DNA of 64,000 nt from Clostridium sp. Marseille-P2415 (GTDB lineage: Bacteria; Bacillota; Clostridia; Lachnospirales; Lachnospiraceae): assembly GCF_900155545.1 (NCBI RefSeq), contig NZ_LT732526.1:57068-121067 (forward strand), read 5' to 3'. Shown here one piece after another: positions 43,863 to 53,634 of the stretch; positions within the stretch are counted from its first letter, which is position 1, and each line of letters starts with the position of its first letter. The notes under the pieces were generated by a model. The model was not told the origin of the DNA. It saw only the letters and a list, made by a program, of their open reading frames with translations, and ran no database searches. The translations under genes and the position numbers were made by a program.

Positions 43863-45734
43863 GTGGACCACACCGAATTTAATATAGAAGAGGAATTAAA
43901 AAAACTGCCGTCCCAGCCTGGCGTGTATATCATGCACGACAAGTGGGACGAAATCATCTATGTAGGAAAAGCGATCAGCTTAAAAAACAGGGTCAGGCAG
44001 TACTTTCAGAGCAGCAGGAACAAGACGGCAAAAATCGAACAGATGGTATCGAGAATCGCCCGGTTTGAATACATTATAACAGACTCTGAGCTGGAAGCCC
44101 TGGTATTGGAATGCAATCTGATCAAGGAACACCGCCCCCGCTATAACACCATGTTAAAGGACGATAAGACCTATCCCTATATCAAGGTGACGGTGTACGA
44201 GGATTATCCCAGAATTTTATTTTCCAGGGATATGAAAAAGGATAAAAGCAAGTATTTCGGGCCATACACAAGCGCCGGAGCGGTAAAAGATACCATAGAG
44301 CTGATTCATAAGCTTTACAGGATCCGGACCTGCAGCCGGAATCTGCCCAGGGACATCGGAAAAGAACGTCCCTGTCTGAATTACCATATCAAACAGTGCT
44401 CTGCTCCCTGCCAGGACTATATCAGCAAGGAAGAATACTGGAAATCCATTGACCAGGCTCTGGATTTTCTCGGAGGAAAATACGCTCCGGTCATTAAGCT
44501 GCTGGAAGAAAAAATGCAGGCAGCTTCGGAAGAAATGGATTATGAAAAGGCCATTGAATACCGGGATTTATTAAACAGCGTAAAGCAGATCGCACAGAAA
44601 CAGAAGATCACGGACAGCGGCATGGAAGACCGGGATATCATAGCCATGGCAAAGGATGAAAAGGATGCTGTGGTTCAGGTATTTTTTGTCCGGGAGGGCC
44701 GGCTGATCGGCCGGGAACATTTCCATGTAAGCATTGCTACGGCTGAGGATAATAAACAGATACTTACCAGCTTTGTGAAACAGTTTTATGCAGGTACCCC
44801 TTTTGTACCGAGAGAGCTATGGATACAGACCGGGCTGGAGGATGAGGGCGTCATTGGAGACTGGCTTTCCACGAAACGGGGCCAGAAAGTCAGGATTGTG
44901 GTTCCACAAAAGGGGCAGAAGGAGCGTCTGGTGGAGCTGGCAGAAAAAAATGCCGCGCTGGTGCTTTCCCAGGATAAGGAGAAGATAAAGCGGGAGGAGC
45001 TTCGGACCATCGGAGCCATGAATGAAGTAGGCGGTTTGATGGGCCTTTCCGGAATAAAGCGGATTGAGGCTTATGACATTTCCAACATAAGCGGTTTTGA
45101 GTCGGTAGGCTCCATGATCGTTTATGAAAATGGAAAGCCCAGACGGAATGATTACCGGAAGTTTAAAATCAAATGGGTCAAGGGAGCCAACGATTATGCT
45201 TCCATGAACGAGGTTTTGACAAGAAGATTTTCCCATGGGCTGAAAGAAGCGGAGACCTTAAGGGAAAAGGGCGTGGATGAAGAGTTTGGCAGCTTCACCC
45301 GGTTTCCGGATCTGATCATGATGGATGGCGGGCGGGGCCAGGTTAACATTGCCCTGGAAGTTCTGAAGGAATTAAAGCTTTCCATTCCTGTCTGCGGCAT
45401 GGTAAAGGATGACAACCACAGGACCAGGGGACTTTACTATAACAACGTGGAAATTCCCATTGACAGGCATTCCGAAGGGTTTAAGCTGATCACCAGAATC
45501 CAGGATGAAGCCCACCGGTTTGCCATTGAGTACCACAGGAGCTTAAGAAGCAAGGGACAGGTGAAATCCATTCTTGATGACATTCCGGATATCGGCCCCA
45601 ACCGGAGAAAGGCGCTGATGCGCCAATTTAAATCCATAGAGGCCATAAAGGAAGCAGCCGAGGCGGAACTGGAACGTGCGCCGGGCATGAATGCACGGGC
45701 AGCAAAAAGCGTTTATGAATTTTTTCATCTATAG
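43863..45734 (+). CDS. uvrC: Excinuclease ABC subunit C
   Basis: A 623-residue nucleotide excision repair nuclease. The N-terminal GIY-YIG domain ('[29 protein letters not shown]'), the UVR motif around residues 205-240, the RNase H-like 3'-5' incision part ('[24 protein letters not shown]', '[11 protein letters not shown]') and C-terminal HhH pair ('[17 protein letters not shown]') are all present. The start is GTG 43863, with GAGGTGA eight bases ahead. Confidence 0.97.
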   Translation: MDHTEFNIEEELKKLPSQPGVYIMHDKWDEIIYVGKAISLKNRVRQYFQSSRNKTAKIEQMVSRIARFEYIITDSELEALVLECNLIKEHRPRYNTMLKDDKTYPYIKVTVYEDYPRILFSRDMKKDKSKYFGPYTSAGAVKDTIELIHKLYRIRTCSRNLPRDIGKERPCLNYHIKQCSAPCQDYISKEEYWKSIDQALDFLGGKYAPVIKLLEEKMQAASEEMDYEKAIEYRDLLNSVKQIAQKQKITDSGMEDRDIIAMAKDEKDAVVQVFFVREGRLIGREHFHVSIATAEDNKQILTSFVKQFYAGTPFVPRELWIQTGLEDEGVIGDWLSTKRGQKVRIVVPQKGQKERLVELAEKNAALVLSQDKEKIKREELRTIGAMNEVGGLMGLSGIKRIEAYDISNISGFESVGSMIVYENGKPRRNDYRKFKIKWVKGANDYASMNEVLTRRFSHGLKEAETLREKGVDEEFGSFTRFPDLIMMDGGRGQVNIALEVLKELKLSIPVCGMVKDDNHRTRGLYYNNVEIPIDRHSEGFKLITRIQDEAHRFAIEYHRSLRSKGQVKSILDDIPDIGPNRRKALMRQFKSIEAIKEAAEAELERAPGMNARAAKSVYEFFHL

Positions 45735-45816
45735 AAGCCCATGCTATTATAGCTTTTCAAAATACGAAATGTGTGTTAGTATGAAGAAAACAGAAAGAAA
45801 AAAGGAGCGTTTAGCC

Positions 45817-46749
45817 ATGCATGGAGTAGCCATAACAGATTTGATTGAGAAGATGAATCTTCGGAACATGACGCCGGAGATTGATGCGGAAAAAGTTGTG
45901 CTTGAGCATCCGGATGTAAATCGTCCGGCTTTGCAGTTGGCCGGCTTTTTCGCCCACTTTGACAATGAACGGGTACAGATCATCGGTTACGTGGAGCAGG
46001 AATACATCAATCAGATGAATCAGGAAAGAAAGCTTGAGATGTACCATAAGCTGCTGTCCTGTCAGATCCCGTGCCTGGTATACAGCCGGAGCCAGAATCC
46101 GGATGAGGATATGCTGGCTCTCTGCAACCATTACGGGGTCCCATGCCTTGTGTCGGATAAGACCACCTCTGATCTGATGGCAGAGATCATCCGCTGGTTA
46201 AAGGTCAAGCTGGCTCCCTGCATCAGCATTCACGGAGTTCTGGTTGACGTATTCGGCGAAGGCGTACTGATCATGGGAGAAAGCGGCATCGGAAAAAGCG
46301 AGGCAGCTCTGGAACTCATTAAGAGAGGCCACCGTCTTGTGACTGATGACGTGGTGGAGATCCGCAAGGTAAGCGATGAGACCATAATCGGAAGCGCCCC
46401 GGAGATTACCAGGCATTTTATCGAATTAAGGGGCATCGGTATCATCGATGTCAAGACCCTGTTCGGTGTGGAAAGTGTTAAGGATACCCAGGCCATTGAT
46501 ATGGTCATCAAACTGGAGGACTGGGATAAGGATAAGGAATACGACAGGCTGGGACTTGAGGATCAGTATACGGAATTTTTGGGCAACCGGGTGGTATGCC
46601 ATTCCATCCCGGTGCGCCCGGGACGTAATCTGGCCATCATTGTCGAATCGGCTGCTGTCAATTACAGACAAAAGAAGATGGGGTACAACGCGGCTCAGGA
46701 ATTATATAACCGCGTCCAGGCAAACCTTTCAAGAAAACAGGATGATTGA
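45817..46749 (+). CDS. hprK: HPr kinase/phosphorylase
   Basis: A 310-residue enzyme that phosphorylates Ser46 of HPr and Crh when glycolytic intermediates are high and reverses it at high phosphate. Walker A 'GESGIGKSEAALELI' (about residue 154), 'RLVTDDVVEI' and the signature 'ELRGIGIIDVKTLFGVESV'. ATG 45817 follows AAAGGAG; the frame runs upstream into the uvrC end. Its partner Crh is in the same cluster (49574). Confidence 0.97.
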   Translation: MHGVAITDLIEKMNLRNMTPEIDAEKVVLEHPDVNRPALQLAGFFAHFDNERVQIIGYVEQEYINQMNQERKLEMYHKLLSCQIPCLVYSRSQNPDEDMLALCNHYGVPCLVSDKTTSDLMAEIIRWLKVKLAPCISIHGVLVDVFGEGVLIMGESGIGKSEAALELIKRGHRLVTDDVVEIRKVSDETIIGSAPEITRHFIELRGIGIIDVKTLFGVESVKDTQAIDMVIKLEDWDKDKEYDRLGLEDQYTEFLGNRVVCHSIPVRPGRNLAIIVESAAVNYRQKKMGYNAAQELYNRVQANLSRKQDD

Positions 46750-46757
46750 GGTGTCTG

Positions 46758-47669
46758 ATGACTGGATTTTATGAAAAACTTCTTGGTGCAGCCGATAAAG
46801 ACCATGTAAAGATAGGGGAAGAGATGCGGAAGCATACCTCATTCCGGGTTGGCGGGCCTGCCGCCTGGTTTGTGACTCCGGGGGATGAAAAAGAGCTTGT
46901 GGAGACAATCGCTCTCTGCCGCCGGGAAGAGGTACCTTTTTTTATACTAGGCAATGGAAGCAATCTTCTGGTCGGGGATCAGGGGTTTGACGGAGTGGTT
47001 GTTTCCATGGACGGCTTTTCCGGCTGTCAGGCAGAGAAGGAGACGGGGATCATCAGGGCCGGGGCCGGTGTATCCCTGGCGCGGGCCGCACAGGAAGCAT
47101 ATAAGGCTTCATTAACCGGCTTTGAATTCGCAGCCGGTATACCGGGGAGCCTTGGGGGGGCTGTGGTAATGAATGCCGGTGCATATGGTTCGGAGATGAA
47201 GGAAGTTCTTCAGTCTGTCAGGGTTCTGACACCTGAGGGAGAAGGAAAGGAGATACCTGCTTCCGGGCTTTCCCTGGGATACCGGACCAGCTGCATCATT
47301 CCAAAGCAGTATGTTGTGCTGGAAGCCATGATCCGTCTGGAAACAGGAGATGAGGGCGCCATTAAAAGCCAGATGGATGAACTGGCCCGCAGGAGAAAAG
47401 AAAAACAGCCTTTGGAATATCCCAGTGCCGGAAGCACCTTCAAACGGCCCAAGGGACATTTTGCCGGAAAGCTGATAGAGGAAGCCGGCCTTCGGGGATT
47501 TTCCGTAGGCGGAGCTCAGGTTTCAGAAAAGCACTGTGGGTTTGTGATCAATAAAGATCATGCCACTGCGGCGGATATCAGAGCTTTATGTGAAGAAGTA
47601 AAAGAAAGGGTACTGGTCCATTCCGGGGTGGAGCTTGAGATGGAAGTAAAGACGCTGGGAAAGTTTTAA
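46758..47669 (+). CDS. murB: UDP-N-acetylenolpyruvoylglucosamine reductase
   Basis: A 303-residue FAD enzyme finishing UDP-MurNAc synthesis. 'HTSFRVGGPAAWFV', 'FILGNGSNLLVGDQGFDGVVV', 'EFAAGIPGSLGGAVVMNAGAYGSEM', the catalytic Ser in 'YPSAGSTFKRP' and the C-terminal Glu in 'VELEMEVKTLG' fit the type II family. ATG 46758 with GAGGTG ahead; it starts eight bases after the hprK stop. Confidence 0.96.
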   Translation: MTGFYEKLLGAADKDHVKIGEEMRKHTSFRVGGPAAWFVTPGDEKELVETIALCRREEVPFFILGNGSNLLVGDQGFDGVVVSMDGFSGCQAEKETGIIRAGAGVSLARAAQEAYKASLTGFEFAAGIPGSLGGAVVMNAGAYGSEMKEVLQSVRVLTPEGEGKEIPASGLSLGYRTSCIIPKQYVVLEAMIRLETGDEGAIKSQMDELARRRKEKQPLEYPSAGSTFKRPKGHFAGKLIEEAGLRGFSVGGAQVSEKHCGFVINKDHATAADIRALCEEVKERVLVHSGVELEMEVKTLGKF

Positions 47670-47691
47670 CAGTGCAAAGGAGAACAACAAA

Positions 47692-48573
47692 GTGAGGCTT
47701 GTAATTGTTACGGGCATGTCGGGCGCAGGAAAGACTCAGGCGCTTAAAATGCTGGAGGACATGGGATTCTATTGCGCGGATAACCTTCCTATTCCCCTGA
47801 TTGAAAAATTTGCGGAACTGACCCTGAGCAATCAGGAGGGGATCCGGAACGCAGCTTTGGGGATCGATATCCGCAGCGGGGAAGATTTATCCGTTTTAAA
47901 CAGGATTTTTGATGAATGGTCAAGAAAACGGCTGCCGTTTGAGATTCTGTTCCTTGATGCCGGTGATGAAACACTGGTCAAGCGTTATAAGGAAACCAGA
48001 AGGGCCCATCCCCTTGCGGCAGGAGGAAGGATCGACAGCGGGATCCAAAAGGAGCGGGGGAAGCTGGCATTTCTGAAGGAAGAGGCAGATTACATCATCG
48101 ACACCAGCAAGCTTCTTACAAAGGAGCTTAAGCAGGAGCTGGAAAAGATTTTTGTAAATCATGAATCCTACCGGAATTTATACATTACCATCCTTTCCTT
48201 TGGATTCAAATATGGGATTCCGTCGGATGCGGATCTGGTATTTGATGTCCGGTTTCTTCCGAATCCCTACTATGTAGAGGAACTGCGGCCGAAAACCGGA
48301 GAGGATAAGGCAGTGCGGGACTATGTGATGCAGCATGGTACCGCAGGCCTGTTTTTAGACAAGCTTTATGATATGCTGGAATTTCTGTTCCCCAATTATG
48401 TTCTGGAGGGGAAGAACCAACTGGTAGTTGCCATTGGATGTACGGGGGGCAAGCATCGGTCGGTTACCCTTGCCAACTCTGTTTATGACAGGTTTAAGCC
48501 CAGGGAAGAATTTGGGCTCAGGCTGGAGCATCGGGATATCGACAAGGACAATATACGGAAAAGGATGGTCTAG
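47692..48573 (+). CDS. rapZ: RNase adapter / nucleotide-binding protein RapZ (YvcJ)
   Basis: A 293-residue P-loop protein ('TGMSGAGKTQALKMLEDMGFYCADNLP') with the conserved C-terminal 'IGCTGGKHRSVTLANSVYDRF'. In E. coli RapZ controls GlmY/GlmZ decay; in Firmicutes its role is less clear, though linked to envelope and competence. GTG start with AAAGGAG ahead. Cluster rapZ-whiA-crh is conserved in Firmicutes; yvcK, often between rapZ and whiA, is absent here. Confidence 0.94.
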   Translation: MRLVIVTGMSGAGKTQALKMLEDMGFYCADNLPIPLIEKFAELTLSNQEGIRNAALGIDIRSGEDLSVLNRIFDEWSRKRLPFEILFLDAGDETLVKRYKETRRAHPLAAGGRIDSGIQKERGKLAFLKEEADYIIDTSKLLTKELKQELEKIFVNHESYRNLYITILSFGFKYGIPSDADLVFDVRFLPNPYYVEELRPKTGEDKAVRDYVMQHGTAGLFLDKLYDMLEFLFPNYVLEGKNQLVVAIGCTGGKHRSVTLANSVYDRFKPREEFGLRLEHRDIDKDNIRKRMV

Positions 48574-48575
48574 AT

Positions 48576-49544
48576 ATGTCATTTTCTTCCAAATTAAAAG
48601 AAGAGCTTTCCAGGCAGATAAGCCCGGCAAGGCATTGCCAGATTGCGGAAATGGCCGCAATTATCAGCCTTTGCGGGAAAATAATAATATCGGAAGAAGA
48701 CCGCTATACCATTAAAATTCACACGGAAAATGTAGCTGTTGCAAGAAAGTACTTTACATTATTGAAAAAAACATTTAATATTAGTACTGATGTCTCCATT
48801 AGAAGAAATGCCTATTTAAATAAGAACCGTACTTACACGGTGACGATCCGGGAGCATGAGGAGGCGATCCGGGTTTTGCATGCTACGAAGCTTCTTAATG
48901 AAAACGGAGAAGTTGGGGAAAACTTAAGTGTAGTACAGAATGTGGTCATCCAGCAGTTCTGCTGCAGAAGAGCTTTTATCCGGGGGGCATTTTTATCTTC
49001 GGGTTCCTTAAGCGATCCTGAAAAATTCTATCATTTTGAAATCGTATGTGCAACAGAAGAAAAGGCCGAACAGCTAAAGTCCATCATTGCTACCTTTGAT
49101 CTGGAAGCAAAGATCGTGAAAAGAAAGCGCTACTTCGTGGTTTATATAAAAGAAGGAAGCCAGATTGTGGACATCTTAAATGTGATGGAAGCGCCGGTCT
49201 CTTTAATGGAACTTGAGAACATCAGGATTTTAAAGGACATGCGCAATAGTGTGAACCGGCAGGTTAATTGTGAGACTGCTAACATTAATAAAACGGTATC
49301 AGCTGCGGTTAAGCAGATAGAAGATATAGAATATATCAGAGATACGATCGGTCTGGATCATCTGCCGGACAATCTAAGTGAGATTGCCAGGGAAAGACTG
49401 GAGAGGCCGGAAGCAACATTAAAAGAGCTTGGAGAAGCTCTGGACCCTCCTGTAGGGAAATCAGGAGTGAACCACCGACTTAGAAAGCTTTGCGACCTGG
49501 CAGGCCGGCTTCGCGGCACAGGCGCAGACAGCAGAATGGAATAG
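48576..49544 (+). CDS. whiA: WhiA family protein
   Basis: A 322-residue protein: N-terminal LAGLIDADG-like homing-endonuclease fold without nuclease activity and C-terminal helix-turn-helix ('LSEIARERLERPEATLKELGEALDPPVGKSGVNHRLRKL' region). In Bacillus it affects cell division and chromosome segregation. It starts three bases after rapZ. Confidence 0.94.
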   Translation: MSFSSKLKEELSRQISPARHCQIAEMAAIISLCGKIIISEEDRYTIKIHTENVAVARKYFTLLKKTFNISTDVSIRRNAYLNKNRTYTVTIREHEEAIRVLHATKLLNENGEVGENLSVVQNVVIQQFCCRRAFIRGAFLSSGSLSDPEKFYHFEIVCATEEKAEQLKSIIATFDLEAKIVKRKRYFVVYIKEGSQIVDILNVMEAPVSLMELENIRILKDMRNSVNRQVNCETANINKTVSAAVKQIEDIEYIRDTIGLDHLPDNLSEIARERLERPEATLKELGEALDPPVGKSGVNHRLRKLCDLAGRLRGTGADSRME

Positions 49545-49573
49545 GTCCGTTCATAGGAATGAGGAGGATAATT

Positions 49574-49831
49574 ATGGTAAGAAGAACAGTCACCGTTGAA
49601 CTCGCATCAGGCTTAGAGGCAAGACCAGTTGCTATGCTGGTTCAGGTTGCCAGCCAGTATGAAAGCAACATCTATGTTGAAATCGAATCCAAGAGAGTGA
49701 ATGCCAAGAGCATTATGGGCATGATGACTTTGGGGCTTGCAGCGGGAGAGCATATCACGATCACTGCAGATGGTACGGATGAAGAACAGGCGATTACCGA
49801 TATCGAGAAATACTTAAGCAATCATGAGTAA
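49574..49831 (+). CDS. crh: Crh-type catabolite-repression HPr (Glu15, Ser46)
   Basis: An 85-residue HPr-like protein. The phosphotransfer His15 of HPr is replaced by Glu15 ('ASGLEARPVAML'), while the regulatory Ser46 is kept ('VNAKSIMGMMTLG'). It therefore cannot pass phosphate in the PTS but can be phosphorylated by HprK and act with CcpA. B. subtilis Crh has Gln15 and the same neighbour (whiA). A true PTS HPr must be elsewhere. Confidence 0.9.
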   Translation: MVRRTVTVELASGLEARPVAMLVQVASQYESNIYVEIESKRVNAKSIMGMMTLGLAAGEHITITADGTDEEQAITDIEKYLSNHE

Positions 49832-49856
49832 GTCTGAAGTATAATAGAATGTTTAC

Positions 49857-49898
49857 GAGGCGGAGACTGCCATTGGCTGACAATGGAGGCTCCGCCTC
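49857..49898 (+). terminator. Hairpin after crh
   Basis: GAGGCGGAG (49857-49865) pairs with CTCCGCCTC (49890-49898), with an inner CCATTG/CAATGG stem (49870-49875 and 49881-49886). The T-tract is short (TTGT), so it may only attenuate. Confidence 0.6.
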
Positions 49899-49960
49899 TT
49901 GTACGCCCCGGTATAGAGGACGAAACCAAATTTGGGATAAAAGGTTCCCCTTGCATGCTG

Positions 49961-50086
49961 ATTTATGATATAATGAGCTTAAGCGAAAAAGATGTGCCCG
50001 CACATCTGGCGAGCGGCGAATGACGATCATGATTTGCAATATCATGATATAATAGAAGAAATGAGTACAGAAGGAGATAGGAGCAG
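49961..50086 (+). promoter_or_regulatory. dnaE promoters with an operator-like palindrome
   Basis: Two extended -10 elements of the form TGATATAAT occur, with hexamers at 49969-49974 and 50048-50053. ATCATGAT (50026-50033) is repeated at 50041-50048 around TTGCAAT; since each copy is itself a palindrome, the 23-bp block is nearly symmetrical and touches the second -10. A small GATGTG-CCCG-CACATC hairpin lies at 49991-50006. No known factor is assigned. Confidence 0.5.
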
Positions 50087-53000
50087 ATGGCATTTACACA
50101 TTTACACGTCCATACGGAATACAGTCTGTTAGATGGTTCCTGTAAGATTGAGGAGCTTGCGGCCAGGGCAAAGGAGCTGGGAATGGACAGCATGGCGATC
50201 ACAGACCATGGTGTGATGTATGGCGTTATTGATTTTTACAGAGCGGCCAGAGAGGTGGGAGTGAAGCCCATCATCGGGTGCGAGGTGTATGTGACATCCG
50301 GATCAAGATTTGACAGAGAAATCGCGGGCGGAGAGGACCGGTATTATCATCTGGTTCTGCTGGCAGAAAACAACCGGGGATACCAGAACCTGATGAAGAT
50401 CGTCTCCAAGGGATTTGTGGATGGATTTTATTATAAACCCAGGGTGGATTATGAAATTCTTGAGGAATACCATGAGGGGATCATCGCTTTAAGTGCCTGT
50501 CTGGCGGGAGAGGTGCAGCGTTTTATCAGCCGTGGGATGTACGAGCAGGGGAAAGAGGCGGCACTTCGTTACCAGGAGATATTCGGCAAGGGGAATTTCT
50601 TCCTGGAACTTCAGGACCACGGCATACCGGCCCAGAAGACCGTTAACCAGGGACTTCTTCGTATGAGCGCCGAGACCGGGATCGAGCTGGTGGCTACCAA
50701 TGATATCCATTATACTTTTGCGGAGGACGCCACGCCTCACGACATCCTGCTGTGCATCCAGACCGGAAAAAAAGTGGCCGATGAGAACCGCATGCGCTAC
50801 GAGGGCGGCCAGTATTACTGCAAGTCCGAAGAGGAGATGCGTGAGCTTTTCCCCTATGCGTCAGAGGCCATTGACAACACCCATAAGATCGCTATGCGCT
50901 GCAATGTGGAGATCGAGTTCGGTGTGACCAAGCTGCCAAAATATGATGTGCCGGAAGGGTATGACTCCTGGTCTTACTTAAACAAGCTGTGTCTGGAGGG
51001 ATTTGAGCACCATTACCCGGAGGATGACGGGACCTTAAGGGACAGGCTTAATTATGAGCTGGATGTCATCCATTCCATGGGATATGTGGATTATTTCCTG
51101 ATCGTATGGGATTTCATTCATTATGCAAGGTCCCAGGATATCATGGTGGGACCCGGGCGGGGTTCTGCTGCGGGAAGCATTGTATCGTACTGTCTGGGAA
51201 TCACTAACATTGATCCTAACCGTTATAACCTGCTGTTTGAGCGTTTTCTGAATCCGGAACGTGTTTCCATGCCCGATATTGATGTGGATTTCTGCTTTGA
51301 ACGGCGGCAGGAGGTGATCGATTACGTGGTCCGGAAGTACGGCAAGGACCAGGTGGTGCAGATCGTGACCTTCGGTACTCTGGCTGCCAAAGGTGTGGTC
51401 CGCGATGTGGGGCGGGTCCTGGACATGCCCTACGCGCGCTGTGACACCATAGCAAAGATGATACCGGGGGATCCGGGAATAACTCTGGAAAAGGCCTTAA
51501 AACAGAGCCCGGACCTGCGCAATGCCTACAATGAGGACCCTGAGGTCAAATACCTCATTGATATGTCCATGCGTCTGGAAGGCCTGCCGCGTCATACTTC
51601 CATGCATGCGGCCGGTGTCGTGATCAGCCGGACCTCCGTGGATGAATACGTCCCTCTTTCCAGAGCTACCGACGGAACCATTACCACCCAGTTCACCATG
51701 ACCACCCTGGAGGAGCTGGGGCTTCTGAAAATGGACTTTTTGGGGCTGCGTACCCTGACCGTCATTCAGAACGCAGTGAATGCGGTGGAGAAAAACCGGA
51801 ATCTTGCCATTGATATGGACCAAATTGATTACAATGATAAGGCAGTGCTGGATTCCATCGGCACCGGAAAGGACGATGGGGTGTTCCAGCTGGAAAGTTC
51901 CGGCATGAAGAGCTTCATGAAGGAGTTAAAGCCGGAAAGCCTGGAAGATATCATAGCCGGAATTTCCCTTTACCGTCCGGGTCCCATGGATTTTATCCCC
52001 AAATATTTAAAGGGAAAGAACGACCGCAGCTCCATTACCTATGACTGCTCCCAGCTGGAGCCGATTTTAAACCCTACCCATGGCTGTATCGTGTACCAGG
52101 AGCAGGTAATGCAGATCGTAAGGGATTTGGCCGGATATACCATGGGCCGCAGCGACCTGGTCCGCAGAGCCATGTCAAAGAAAAAGACCTATGTCATGGA
52201 GAAGGAGCGCCAGAACTTTGTCTATGGAAACCTGGAAGAAGGCGTGACGGGCTGCATATCCAACGGGATTGAAGAACAGACTGCAAACCGCATTTATGAC
52301 GAGATGATTGATTTCGCCAAGTATGCTTTTAATAAATCCCACGCGGCCGCTTATGCGGTAGTATCCTATCAGACAGCTTATTTAAAATATTATTACCCGC
52401 AGGAGTTTATGGCAGCTCTTTTAACCTCGGTCATGGATAATGTAACAAAGGTATCGGAATATATTTTAAGCTGCAGACAGATGGGGATTCCCATTCTCCC
52501 CCCGGACATCAACGAAGGAGAAAGCGGTTTCTCGGTTTCAGGTAAATCCATCCGGTATGGCCTCTCTGCCATTAAGAGCGTTGGAAAGTCTGTTGTAGAG
52601 CTGATCGTGGCGGAACGGGAACAAAACGGGCTGTTTCATGATATAGAGGATTTTATTGACCGGATGAGCAACAAGGAGGTCAACAAACGGACTCTGGAAA
52701 ATTTCATAAAATCCGGAGCTTTGGATACCCTTCCCGGTACAAGGAAGCAGAAGCTTTTAATCGCGCCGGAGCTTTTGGAGCAGAGGAGCAAGGAGCGGAA
52801 GAATACCATGGAGGGGCAGATGACGCTGTTCGATATAGCCGGCGAAGAAGAGAAAAGCCGGTTCCAGGTAACCTTCCCTGATGTAGGAGAATTTTTAAAA
52901 GAGGATCTGCTGGCCTTTGAAAAGGAAACCCTTGGCATTTATTTAAGCGGCCACCCCATGGAAGCCTACGAAGGCACATGGAGGAATAATATTACCGCAT

Positions 53001-53569
53001 TATCCATAGATTTTATCGTGGACGAGGAGACGCAGAAAACCAATGTGCCCGACGGCTCTCATGTGACCATCGGAGGAATGATTACGGGCAAGACGGTGAA
53101 AACTACCAGAAACAACAAAATGATGGCGTTCATCACCCTGGAAGACCTGGTAGGTTCTGTCGAGGTGATCGTATTCCCGAAGGACTATGAGAACAAAAGG
53201 GAGCTCTTTACCGAGGATTCCAAGGTATTCATACAGGGCAGAGCTTCCATCGGAGACGATCCGGTCGGAAAACTGATCTGTGAGCGGGTGATTCCGTTTT
53301 CCTCCCTTCCGAAGGAGCTTTGGCTGAAGTTTCCGGATAAGGAATGTTATCTGGAGAAAGAAAGGGAAATTTTTGATGATTTAAAGGATTCGGAGGGCAA
53401 TGATTCCGTCATCATCTATCTGGAAAAGGAACGGGCCAGAAAGGTTCTGCCCGTTAACCGGAATGTAAATGCGGATCACGATCTCATTGAAATTTTGGCC
53501 AAAAAACTTGGTGAAAAAAATGTCAGGCTTGTGGAAAAAAAACTTGAAAAGATTGAGAAAATGAATTAG
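50087..53569 (+). CDS. dnaE: DNA polymerase III alpha subunit (DnaE)
   Basis: An 1160-residue replicative polymerase of the DnaE1 type. N-terminal PHP domain ('FTHLHVHTEYSLLDGSCKIEEL', 'MAITDHGVMYGVIDFYRAA'), polymerase active site 'GPGRGSAAGSIVSYCLGIT' and 'MPDIDVDFCFERRQEVIDYV', the HhH region, and a C-terminal OB fold ('VTIGGMITGKTVKTTRNNKMMAFITLEDL'). Firmicutes also use PolC; this enzyme would extend primers in that setting. AAGGAGATAGGAGC precedes the start. Confidence 0.97.
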   Translation: MAFTHLHVHTEYSLLDGSCKIEELAARAKELGMDSMAITDHGVMYGVIDFYRAAREVGVKPIIGCEVYVTSGSRFDREIAGGEDRYYHLVLLAENNRGYQNLMKIVSKGFVDGFYYKPRVDYEILEEYHEGIIALSACLAGEVQRFISRGMYEQGKEAALRYQEIFGKGNFFLELQDHGIPAQKTVNQGLLRMSAETGIELVATNDIHYTFAEDATPHDILLCIQTGKKVADENRMRYEGGQYYCKSEEEMRELFPYASEAIDNTHKIAMRCNVEIEFGVTKLPKYDVPEGYDSWSYLNKLCLEGFEHHYPEDDGTLRDRLNYELDVIHSMGYVDYFLIVWDFIHYARSQDIMVGPGRGSAAGSIVSYCLGITNIDPNRYNLLFERFLNPERVSMPDIDVDFCFERRQEVIDYVVRKYGKDQVVQIVTFGTLAAKGVVRDVGRVLDMPYARCDTIAKMIPGDPGITLEKALKQSPDLRNAYNEDPEVKYLIDMSMRLEGLPRHTSMHAAGVVISRTSVDEYVPLSRATDGTITTQFTMTTLEELGLLKMDFLGLRTLTVIQNAVNAVEKNRNLAIDMDQIDYNDKAVLDSIGTGKDDGVFQLESSGMKSFMKELKPESLEDIIAGISLYRPGPMDFIPKYLKGKNDRSSITYDCSQLEPILNPTHGCIVYQEQVMQIVRDLAGYTMGRSDLVRRAMSKKKTYVMEKERQNFVYGNLEEGVTGCISNGIEEQTANRIYDEMIDFAKYAFNKSHAAAYAVVSYQTAYLKYYYPQEFMAALLTSVMDNVTKVSEYILSCRQMGIPILPPDINEGESGFSVSGKSIRYGLSAIKSVGKSVVELIVAEREQNGLFHDIEDFIDRMSNKEVNKRTLENFIKSGALDTLPGTRKQKLLIAPELLEQRSKERKNTMEGQMTLFDIAGEEEKSRFQVTFPDVGEFLKEDLLAFEKETLGIYLSGHPMEAYEGTWRNNITALSIDFIVDEETQKTNVPDGSHVTIGGMITGKTVKTTRNNKMMAFITLEDLVGSVEVIVFPKDYENKRELFTEDSKVFIQGRASIGDDPVGKLICERVIPFSSLPKELWLKFPDKECYLEKEREIFDDLKDSEGNDSVIIYLEKERARKVLPVNRNVNADHDLIEILAKKLGEKNVRLVEKKLEKIEKMN

Positions 53570-53634
53570 AATACAACATGTACGAAATGAAATACTTACA
53601 AAAACAGATATCCGTGAATCAGGAGGAAGTTACT

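Noticed and set aside
50033-50040. TTTGCAAT near dnaE and at 60507-60514, identical to half of the palindrome at 57222-57239
   Set aside because: Single half-sites of eight bases in AT-rich DNA; the second half is missing at both places, so a shared operator is not supported.
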